NCBI GenBank assembly: GCA_030665925.1 | Contig: DAOUYX010000049.1 | Coordinates: 1 to 9,202 of the forward strand | Source: Methanosarcinales archaeon | GTDB taxonomy: Archaea > Halobacteriota > Syntropharchaeia > Alkanophagales > Methanospirareceae | DNA: 9,202 nucleotides | Direction: 5' to 3' | Part shown: one piece after another, positions 1 to 5,581 of the stretch | Position numbering within the stretch: the stretch's first letter is position 1 | Layout of the letters: each line of letters opens with the position of its first letter | Notes under the pieces: model-generated | The model's input: the letters and a program-made list of their open reading frames with translations, nothing else | Database searches by the model: none | What the model was told of the DNA's origin: nothing | Made by a program: the position numbers and the translations under genes

Positions 1-273
1 GAGAAGGTGCAGGTTTACGGCTCTACGAATCTGAACGAACGGATTGGCGTGGTGTCCTTCACTATTGAGGGCTTACATCCACACGATGTTGCGTTAATGC
101 TCGACGAAGCCTCTGATATACTGGTGCGGTCTGGACATCACTGTTGCATGCCGTTGATGCACTATTTAGGACTGGAGGATGGCACGGTCAGGGCTTCTGT
201 ATATTTATACAATACGGAAGGAGAGGTTGACGCGTTTTTAGAGTCGGTTGAAGTGATTGCAAAGGGGGCGTAG
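1..273 (+). CDS. Cysteine desulfurase (class V aminotransferase, SufS/NifS-like), C-terminal fragment
   Basis: The gene is cut by the window start; the frame is open from base 1 and ends at TAG 271-273, leaving about 90 residues. The fragment shows the C-terminal domain of PLP-dependent cysteine desulfurases: a GLHPHDV stretch, then RSGHHCC, which holds the catalytic cysteine that carries the persulfide, then a TVRAS-YLYNT-E segment ending in a helix. The family removes sulfur from L-cysteine, giving alanine and an enzyme persulfide for Fe-S clusters, thiolated cofactors and tRNA. The RSGHHC form points to the SufS-like group. An additional Cys directly follows the catalytic one. The stop codon abuts the ATG of fdhD, so the two are surely co-transcribed, and the neighbour suggests that sulfur is passed to FdhD. 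The family call is firm; the exact subgroup is not. Confidence 0.92.
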   Translation, partial: EKVQVYGSTNLNERIGVVSFTIEGLHPHDVALMLDEASDILVRSGHHCCMPLMHYLGLEDGTVRASVYLYNTEGEVDAFLESVEVIAKGA

Positions 274-1032
274 ATGTTTGAAAAAGTTGAATGCCTAAAA
301 TTCCGCGAAGGTGCGTTCGTTGAGACGACGCATGAGGTGGTAAAGGAAGAGCCGTTAGCCCTCTACGTCAATGGCAAGCACTTTGTAACTGCGATGCTAA
401 GTCCAGAAATGAAGAGGGAATTTGTAATAGGGCATCTCTTCACTGAAGGTGTTATAAGGGGCATTAGAGATATAGAATCCTTGCAGACTGAGGAGAATAT
501 CGCACAGGTAATATTAACAAACCCTCTAAAAGTATTTGCGGCGCGAAAGATCATCGTGAGTGGCTGCGGCGGGGAGTCTTCGTTCTTAAACGAATCAAAA
601 TTACCGAAGATACGTTCCAGCGTGAAAATTGATGCTGACGATATGTCCTTGGGAGTAAAATCCATTTTAGATTCACCGGTGCATAGGATCACAGGTGGTG
701 TGCATCTGGTAGGGCTATTTGACAAATCTAATCGCAAATACGTTCCAATTTGCATATCAGAGGATATAGGGCGGCATAACGCACTTGATAAAGTAATCGG
801 CTACGGCATAATCAATAACACAGATTTTGAACGGACCTTTATAGCGTGCACAGGTCGGATATCGTCAGAAATGGTATTAAAATGTTCGGTCGCGAATATT
901 CCCGTCGTCGCATCGCGGAGTGCAACAACGAGCCTGGCGATTGAACTCGCGGAGAAGACCGGTTTGTGCGTTATCGGGTTCGTGCGGGGCGAAAAGATGA
1001 ATGTTTATACGCATGCGGAGCGGGTACGGTGA
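274..1032 (+). CDS. fdhD: Formate dehydrogenase accessory sulfurtransferase FdhD
   Basis: This 252-residue protein matches the FdhD family along its length. It has the N-terminal EEPLALYVNGK segment, the IGHLFTEG motif near residue 55, SGCGG with Cys98, DIGRHNALDK near residue 164, and a GR-S-EM--K motif before the C-terminal domain. FdhD takes sulfur from a cysteine desulfurase and sulfurates the bis-MGD molybdenum or tungsten cofactor of formate dehydrogenase. The E. coli protein uses a CxxC loop; here Cys98 is followed by Gly-Gly-Glu, so the second cysteine is missing. The start is ATG 274, immediately after the TAG of the cysteine desulfurase gene and in the same frame, with a GGGGG ribosome binding site at about 264-268 inside the upstream gene. 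The pairing with a desulfurase fits the known sulfur relay. Stop is TGA. Confidence 0.95.
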   Translation: MFEKVECLKFREGAFVETTHEVVKEEPLALYVNGKHFVTAMLSPEMKREFVIGHLFTEGVIRGIRDIESLQTEENIAQVILTNPLKVFAARKIIVSGCGGESSFLNESKLPKIRSSVKIDADDMSLGVKSILDSPVHRITGGVHLVGLFDKSNRKYVPICISEDIGRHNALDKVIGYGIINNTDFERTFIACTGRISSEMVLKCSVANIPVVASRSATTSLAIELAEKTGLCVIGFVRGEKMNVYTHAERVR

Positions 1033-1116
1033 TTTGCTCCTTTTAATCAAGTTGTTTCAAAAGGCTTTACCAAATAAGAGAAAAATAACACTAAGGGGGC
1101 TGCGTAATTACGAACG

Positions 1117-1668
1117 ATGGATTTATTAGAGAATGAAGTCGAACTGGTGACCGAATTATGTGAGCGAATACGAGCGGAAAGAGAGAAGATAAAGCCGAAG
1201 ACTGCGATAAAGATACTGGATATCGGATGCGGTACGGGAAAACTCGCGCTCTATCTAAGAGAGGAGACGGGCTGTGAAGTGATCGGGATCGATCCAGCGC
1301 GAGCGAACGTAGAAAAAGCACGATTGAAAACGTCTTCAGTCACGTTTACGGTTCAATCAGCGGAGGAGATGACTTTTGAGGATAAAACCTTCGATTTTGC
1401 CGTTTCGCTTAAAGCATTGCACGAAATCCCCAATCCACAAGAAGCGTTGCGGGAGTCGAAACGTGTGCTGAAAGAAGGCGGGAAGCTATTTATTATTGAC
1501 TGGATAGGCGGAGTTCCGCGAACAAGCAGTCACGGGCATGCGAAGAAGTACTTTACTCCTGCGAGGTTGAAAGCAATGCTTTCCGAAGCTGGCTTTGTTA
1601 ACATTAGCGCCAACCCGAATAAAGAGGGCGCATTGATGTTAGCAGAAGGTGAGAAGACGAGCGCATAG
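1117..1668 (+). CDS. Class I SAM-dependent methyltransferase (type 11-like)
   Basis: The 183-residue protein has a Rossmann-fold methyltransferase core. Motif I is ILDIGCGTG at residues 33-41. The acidic end of strand 2 is GIDP, with Asp59. A QSAEEM-F-DKTFDF stretch is motif II-like, and a VLKEGGKLFIIDW post-motif follows at about 117-129. A YFTPARLKAMLSEAGF segment near the C-terminus is typical of UbiE/type 11 methyltransferases. The substrate cannot be read from the sequence. The ATG at 1117 is the only sensible start, because an in-frame TAA lies at 1105-1107. A GGGGG stretch at 1095-1099 sits 17 bases upstream, a rather long spacing. It lies 84 bases after fdhD on the same strand and ends 19 bases from the end of the convergent radical SAM gene. 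Stop is TAG. Confidence 0.88.
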   Translation: MDLLENEVELVTELCERIRAEREKIKPKTAIKILDIGCGTGKLALYLREETGCEVIGIDPARANVEKARLKTSSVTFTVQSAEEMTFEDKTFDFAVSLKALHEIPNPQEALRESKRVLKEGGKLFIIDWIGGVPRTSSHGHAKKYFTPARLKAMLSEAGFVNISANPNKEGALMLAEGEKTSA

Positions 1669-1687
1669 TGCCTGCCAAATGCAGAAT

Positions 1688-3004
1688 CTACAGAGATCCA
1701 CAATTATAAACATATCCCAATCCACGGGAAATCATTTGCGTAACTTTTCTTATATCCTCTCCTTGTTTTTTCACCTCGTTTAGCGTCTTTTCATATAACG
1801 CATCGCTCAAAATAAGTGGATTCCCCCTCGCTACGTAAGACGTAAGCATGAGGTCCAGAGCTCTCTCCTCTGCTACGGACATGTTGCGCATTTTCTCACT
1901 CTTTACAAACAGTGGATTCTCTTCTTTACCTTCCATCACCTCTTCAGCTAATTCCGTGCCCGGTATGGGCTCTGCGATGCTTATAAAACAATCATCAAGA
2001 TACAGGTCTTCTACTAACTCCCTTGTCGCTTCATAATCCTCTTCACTTTCCCCCGGATAACCGACGATAAAAGAACCTGCAACTTTCACTCCACTCTGCT
2101 TCGCTGCTTCCCTCGCCGCTGTTATATCCTCCACCTTAATCCCTTTCCGCATGCGTTTTAACATCCTATCGCTTCCAGATTCCATGCCCAAAAAGACCCA
2201 GCCCATCGTGTATTCCCTTATTGCATCCAGGGTCTCATCATTTATGGTATCCACCCTTATATCAGGGGCGGAGAGATTATTTTTGCTTATTATTGAGCTC
2301 ACCGTCTCCAACAAATCCCCGAATTTGTAATAAAGTGAAGACGTCCCCCCGCTAATCGCTATTTTCTTCACGCCTGCTCTCTTAAACGCCTCCACTTCTT
2401 CCACGATATTATCAATACTTCTGCTCCGTATTCCTCGACCGAAGAATTCAGAAACCTGGCAGAAGGCGCAATTGAATTTGCAGCCCCGGTGCGTCTCTAT
2501 ATAAACATTCGCGCCCCGTATATCCTGCTCACTTATATCCTCCGGTATCTTTGGCAGAGTTCTGTGCTCGATGTCCGGGAGTTGCGTTGGCGGGTTTATT
2601 ACTATTTCACCGGTTTCTTTGTATGCAATTCCGTCTATTTCCGCTACGTCGTACCCGTTCTTCATCCTCTCTACCGGTATCTCCCCTTCGCCTATAACAA
2701 CCGCATCACAATCCAGATAGCTGAAAACAAACTCCGGGCATTGCGAAACAGGGCCTCCGACCACAATCATCCCTCCGTCCTTACATTTCCTCTTCAAGTC
2801 CTGCATAGAATCCCCGATTTCAAGCAGATGCAAAGTAGAGCCGAGGCTTAAGAAGATATAATCGAATTTGCCATCAAAATTCAAACTCTTTGAGAGCGTC
2901 ACATCAATATCATCTCCCACCGGCCATCGTTCAAGAATTCCCGCTATCACGGCAGCTCCATAAGCGTAAATCCCCGGGGAGATTACAATTGCCCTTTTTT
3001 TCAT
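1688..3004 (-). CDS. Cobalamin-binding-domain radical SAM protein (B12-rSAM)
   Basis: Two domains are visible in the 438-residue protein. The N-terminal domain (about residues 3-108) resembles a Rossmann-like B12-binding domain, with a VVGGP turn near residue 84 and VVIGEGE near 102-108, but no DxHxxG. The radical SAM domain follows, with the CX3CX2C [4Fe-4S] motif at Cys175, Cys179 and Cys182, a SGGTSS stretch near 219-224 in the place of the GGE motif, GMESGSD in the second half of the barrel, and a VGYPGE motif. Enzymes of this architecture mostly methylate unactivated carbon, and some do ring chemistry. The substrate is unknown. An in-frame TTG lies 12 bases upstream at 3016, but ATG at 3004 is preferred. 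It is divergent from the mcr operon. MCR and F430 are modified by radical SAM enzymes, so a role there is possible but unproven. Stop is TAG. Confidence 0.85.
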   Translation of the reverse strand: MKKRAIVISPGIYAYGAAVIAGILERWPVGDDIDVTLSKSLNFDGKFDYIFLSLGSTLHLLEIGDSMQDLKRKCKDGGMIVVGGPVSQCPEFVFSYLDCDAVVIGEGEIPVERMKNGYDVAEIDGIAYKETGEIVINPPTQLPDIEHRTLPKIPEDISEQDIRGANVYIETHRGCKFNCAFCQVSEFFGRGIRSRSIDNIVEEVEAFKRAGVKKIAISGGTSSLYYKFGDLLETVSSIISKNNLSAPDIRVDTINDETLDAIREYTMGWVFLGMESGSDRMLKRMRKGIKVEDITAAREAAKQSGVKVAGSFIVGYPGESEEDYEATRELVEDLYLDDCFISIAEPIPGTELAEEVMEGKEENPLFVKSEKMRNMSVAEERALDLMLTSYVARGNPLILSDALYEKTLNEVKKQGEDIRKVTQMISRGLGYVYNCGSL

Positions 3005-3033
3005 GCTCTCAATCAATTTTAAATCTTCACATT

Positions 3034-3043
3034 ACTATAAATC
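3034..3043 (-). promoter_or_regulatory. Archaeal TATA box of the radical SAM gene
   Basis: Read on the minus strand the site is GATTTATAGT. Its centre is about 35 bases before the ATG at 3004, so a start about 25 bases downstream would give a leader of only 5-15 bases. No strong ribosome binding site is present, which fits a nearly leaderless mRNA. This is a pattern call only. Confidence 0.4.
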
Positions 3044-3072
3044 TTGGATGCGTGTTAGTTTTACCATACTTA

Positions 3073-3160
3073 TTTACCGCAGAGCCCGCAGAGAACACAG
3101 AGAGTCAGAAAAATCATTTACTTCATCTCAGCGCTCTCCGTGATCTCGGCGGTAAACAAA
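3073..3160. repeat. Imperfect inverted repeat of the ACCGCAGAG type
   Basis: The left arm begins TTTACCGCAGAG (from 3073), and the right arm ends GATCTCGGCGGTAAAC (to about 3157). Read on the opposite strand, the right arm starts TTTACCGCCGAG, so the outer 12 bases match at 11 positions. The match continues with a shared GAGA block further in. Between the arms lie about 25 AT-rich bases. I recall similar ACCGCAGAG-type elements as dispersed intergenic repeats in environmental bacterial and archaeal genomes. It could fold as an RNA hairpin or be a non-autonomous mobile remnant. No coding capacity is seen. Confidence 0.6.
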
Positions 3161-3238
3161 TATGTTTTATCAGAGAGTTACTATGAGCTTCATCACTTGA
3201 AGAAGTGGGATCCCGCACTCACACTTTAGTATATAATC

Positions 3239-3255
3239 TTCACAATTAGTGTGAA
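3239..3255. promoter_or_regulatory. Short perfect inverted repeat upstream of the mcr promoter
   Basis: TTCACA (3239-3244) and TGTGAA (3250-3255) form a perfect 6-bp dyad with spacer ATTAG. It lies about 80 bases upstream of the mcr TATA box, where an activator or repressor could bind. A TATATAA-like stretch precedes it at about 3230-3236. The function is inferred from position only. Confidence 0.3.
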
Positions 3256-3328
3256 AAATATCGAATTAATATTAAACAGTAAAATTTTTAAATTCTCATT
3301 TTTGGGCGTCTGTGATAAAGCGAAAAGC

Positions 3329-3337
3329 TTTTAAATA
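3329..3337 (+). promoter_or_regulatory. TATA box of the mcr operon
   Basis: The box TTTTAAATA is preceded by a purine-rich GAAAAG stretch at 3322-3327 that resembles a BRE element. A start site 22-27 bases downstream would fall at about 3355-3362, giving a 5' leader of roughly 40 bases that contains the GGGAGG ribosome binding site of mcrB at 3382-3387. This is the best promoter candidate in the intergenic region for the highly expressed mcr operon. Confidence 0.6.
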
Positions 3338-3343
3338 GATGCT

Positions 3344-3374
3344 GTATAATCGTATACTTACCCTAAATGGGTAA
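3344..3374. promoter_or_regulatory. Two abutting inverted repeats at the mcr transcription start
   Basis: GTATA (3344-3348) and TATAC (3353-3357) form a perfect 5-bp dyad around ATCG. They are followed at once by TTACCC (3358-3363) and GGGTAA (3369-3374), a perfect 6-bp dyad around TAAAT. They sit between the TATA box and the ribosome binding site, over the expected start. The second could be an operator or a small hairpin at the 5' end of the mRNA. No regulator is identified. Confidence 0.4.
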
Positions 3375-3398
3375 TAAAAAAGGGAGGATAAAGAAGTT

Positions 3399-4715
3399 AT
3401 GGCTGAGATAGAGGATAAAATCGACTTATACGACGACAGAGGCAATGTGCTGGCGAGCGACGTGCCGCTATGGGCGATCAGTCCTTTGAGAAACCCCGCG
3501 ATGAAGAAGATCGTTAACCTTACCATGCGAACAGGGGCTATTGACCTTGCGAAGCTGGAGAAGAAGATAAAGACCGGCGCAATCGGTGGCAGAGGCATGA
3601 TAATTCGCGGTGTCGGAAGGAACGTCCAAATACTGGACAACGCGGAAGCGATAGCGAAAGAAGTCGAGGACATGCTGCGTGTCGAAGAAGGTGACGACAC
3701 GAGTGTGAAGCTGATAGCAGGCGGAAAGCGGATGTTGACGCAGACGCCAACAGCGAGAATCCTATGCGACTATTCTGCTGGTCTTACCGCTGCAATGGGT
3801 GCGTTGACGCATGCGATAATTGACGTGTGCAATGTGGATATGTGGGATGCATCCTACGTGAAGGCGGCGGTATGGGGTATGTATCCCGAGGATCCGGACA
3901 CGGCAGACGGAGCGGTAAAGATGCTGGTGGATATCCCAATGAAGAATGAAGGTCCGGGATTCGCGCTGAGGAACATTCCGGTGAACCACTTAGCAGCGAC
4001 GGTAGGGAAGAGAGCGGTGCCAGGTGCTGCACTAACCATGATCTTGGAAGAGGCAGCGCAGTTCGAGATGGGCAACGCGATGGGACCTTTTGAGCGTGGA
4101 CATCTCTTAGACCTCGCGTACGAGGGACTGAATGCGAACAACCTGCTGTTAACTCTGATAAGGGATTGCGGAAAAGGGGTATTAGCGGATGTCGTGTACG
4201 ACACTGTAGAGAAGGCAAAGGCAGACGGTGTGCTCAAAGAGAAGAAGAAACTGGCTTCGGGGTTCATAGTTTACGACTCGGATGACATGCAAATGTGGAA
4301 TGCCTACGCAGCGGCTGGAATGCTTGCCGCGGTGTGTGTGAACTGTGGAGCGATGCGTGCAGGGCAGTCAGTGCCAGGGAACATATGCTATTACAATTCG
4401 CTGCTGGAGCACGAGACAGGAATGCCTGGTGTGGACTTCGGAATGGCACAGGGAGCGTCGGTATCAAGTTCGTTCTTCTCACACTCCATTTACGGAGGTG
4501 GCGGACCGGGAGTATTCTACGGGAACCACATCGTTACGAGGCATGCGAAAGGGCAGTTAATACCCTGTTTCTGTGCTGCGATGTGCGTAGATGCGGATAC
4601 CATGTATTTCATACCCGCGAGGACGTCAGCACTGTACGGAGAAGTGCTGGGAGCGATACCTGAGTTTGCAGAGCCACTGATAGCAGTTGCAAATGGCGCA
4701 AAGGAGATAATGTAG
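3399..4715 (+). CDS. mcrB: Methyl-coenzyme M reductase beta subunit
   Basis: The 438-residue protein is a full-length McrB (usual length about 435-445). MCR catalyses the last step of methanogenesis or the first step of anaerobic methane oxidation, interconverting methane plus CoM-S-S-CoB with methyl-CoM plus CoB, as an alpha2beta2gamma2 complex in the cytoplasm. The N-terminal region has DLYDDRGN, and a PLWAISPLRNPAM segment follows. The most conserved region is the FFSHSIYGGGGPG loop at about 359-371, whose Tyr365 corresponds to the active-site Tyr367 of methanogen McrB; GNHIVTRH follows. Several cysteines cluster near the C-terminus (Cys390, Cys392, Cys396), in line with the cysteine-rich character of ANME-1 MCR. 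Start ATG 3399 has GGGAGG 11 bases upstream. Stop is TAG, 22 bases before mcrG. Confidence 0.97.
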   Translation: MAEIEDKIDLYDDRGNVLASDVPLWAISPLRNPAMKKIVNLTMRTGAIDLAKLEKKIKTGAIGGRGMIIRGVGRNVQILDNAEAIAKEVEDMLRVEEGDDTSVKLIAGGKRMLTQTPTARILCDYSAGLTAAMGALTHAIIDVCNVDMWDASYVKAAVWGMYPEDPDTADGAVKMLVDIPMKNEGPGFALRNIPVNHLAATVGKRAVPGAALTMILEEAAQFEMGNAMGPFERGHLLDLAYEGLNANNLLLTLIRDCGKGVLADVVYDTVEKAKADGVLKEKKKLASGFIVYDSDDMQMWNAYAAAGMLAAVCVNCGAMRAGQSVPGNICYYNSLLEHETGMPGVDFGMAQGASVSSSFFSHSIYGGGGPGVFYGNHIVTRHAKGQLIPCFCAAMCVDADTMYFIPARTSALYGEVLGAIPEFAEPLIAVANGAKEIM

Positions 4716-4737
4716 GTAATAAAGGAGGAACAAAAAA

Positions 4738-5580
4738 ATGCCACAATTTTGGCCCGGAACGAGCCATGTAGCGGATAACAGAAGGAAATACATGGATCCT
4801 TCTTATACGTATGAGAAGTTGAGAGACATAGCAGAAGAAGACGTTGTGAGGTTGCTTGCACACCGTGCGCCTGGAGAGGAGTACAAGAGCATTCATCCGC
4901 CAGTGGAGGAGATGTAGGAGCCGGAATGCGCGGTTCGTGAGGCGGTAGAGCCCACGGAGGGCGCAAAAGCAGGTGACAGGATACGATACGTGCAGTTCAC
5001 CGATTCGATGCAGTTCGCACCGATAACGCCTCAACAGCGAGCAAATTCGGCGCTTAACAGATATAGAGGGATAGACTGCGGTGTATTATCCGGAAGGGTA
5101 ATCATAGAGGCTCGAGAGCGAGACGTAGAGAAGATGGCGAAGGATATGATTGATTGCGAACTGATGGATACCGCGAGAACGAGACTGTGCGGAAGGACTG
5201 TACACGGACACGCGGTGAGATTAGACAAGAACGGAATGATGTTCGATGCACTGCGAAGATGGGCGTTCGACGAGAGCACCGGAGAGGTCATCTACGTGAA
5301 GGACATGATCGGCGGCGCGATGGACAAAGAAGTAGTAATGGGAAAACCACTGCCAGAGGATGAGCTGTTGAAGAGGACGACGATGTACAGGAATGCACAG
5401 GGCGGACTCTGGCAGGAAGAAGATGACCCGGAGTCAGCAGATGTGAGTGCGGAGGTGCACTGGAAGAGAACGGTTGCCGGATTCCAACCCTGGCGGAAGA
5501 TGTCAGAGATAAAGGGTGGTAAGAAGGACGTCGGTGTAGGCAAGTTTAAGTTATTCGTACCAAGAGGAGGTGTGGAATAA
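4738..5580 (+). CDS. mcrG: Methyl-coenzyme M reductase gamma subunit, interrupted by an in-frame TAG at codon 60
   Basis: From ATG 4738 the reading frame encodes a McrG N-terminus (PGTSHVADNRRK, HRAPGEEY, HPPVEEM). It meets TAG at 4915-4917 and then continues in the same frame with McrG sequence: EPECAVREAVEP, RIRYVQFTDSM, and LSGR at 117-120, the loop that contacts F430 and coenzyme M in known structures. Counting TAG as residue 60, the product is 280 residues, longer than methanogen McrG (about 250) because of a C-terminal extension ending near FKLFVPRGG. If TAG acts as stop, only a 59-residue peptide results; reinitiation at GTG 4990 would lose the N-terminal third. The ribosome binding site AAAGGAGG (4721-4728) is strong. 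Stop is TAA 5578-5580, one base before the mcrA ATG. McrG is essential to MCR, so suppression, recoding or a sequence error are all considered. Confidence 0.93.
4915..4917 (+). other. In-frame amber codon inside mcrG
   Basis: The codon follows HPPVEEM and precedes EPEC. Methanogen McrG has, as I recall, an Asp between the matching EEM and EPE segments, and the Black Sea ANME-1 structure has a Gly, so the position tolerates change. A single base change from GAG, AAG, CAG, TGG or TAY would produce TAG. There is no frameshift. Nothing in the window (no pyl genes, no tRNA) shows whether the codon is read through. Confidence 0.9.
4927..4965 (+). promoter_or_regulatory. Potential mRNA stem-loop just downstream of the mcrG amber codon
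   Basis: The outer stem is TGCGC (4927-4931) with GCGCA (4961-4965). A 4x4 internal loop follows. The inner stem is CGTG (4936-4939) with CACG (4953-4956) plus GGC (4941-4943) with GCC (4950-4952), with a bulged A at 4940 and a six-base loop. It begins 9 bases after the TAG. Downstream structures have been proposed to favour amber readthrough in Methanosarcina methylamine methyltransferase mRNAs. GC-rich coding DNA often folds this well by chance, and the encoded residues are themselves conserved. Confidence 0.3.
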
Positions 5581-5581
5581 A

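Larger units (their letters stand above)
3005..3398. other. Divergent intergenic region between the radical SAM gene and mcrB
   Basis: These 394 bases hold no convincing gene. The 98-codon frame at 2890-3186 runs antisense through the radical SAM gene and then through an inverted repeat, and it shows no protein features. In order, the region contains the promoter of the radical SAM gene, an imperfect inverted repeat at 3073-3160, a short AT-rich tract with a 6-bp inverted repeat at 3239-3255, the mcr TATA box at 3329-3337, and two abutting inverted repeats at 3344-3374 around the expected mcr transcription start. Confidence 0.8.

Noticed and set aside
2489..2851. 120-codon plus-strand frame opposite the radical SAM gene
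   Set aside because: It overlaps fully with a protein that has clear B12 and radical SAM motifs; its own translation shows no domain.
1688..3004. Radical SAM gene as the MCR glutamine C-methyltransferase (MgmA)
   Set aside because: The McrA encoded here has Ala at the methyl-Gln position, so the substrate is absent.
2890..3186. 98-codon plus-strand frame reaching into the intergenic region
   Set aside because: Half is antisense to the radical SAM gene and the rest is the inverted repeat at 3073-3160.
5570..5581. GTG 5570 as the start of mcrA
   Set aside because: The codon is part of the GGAGGTG ribosome binding site for ATG 5582 and lies inside the end of mcrG.
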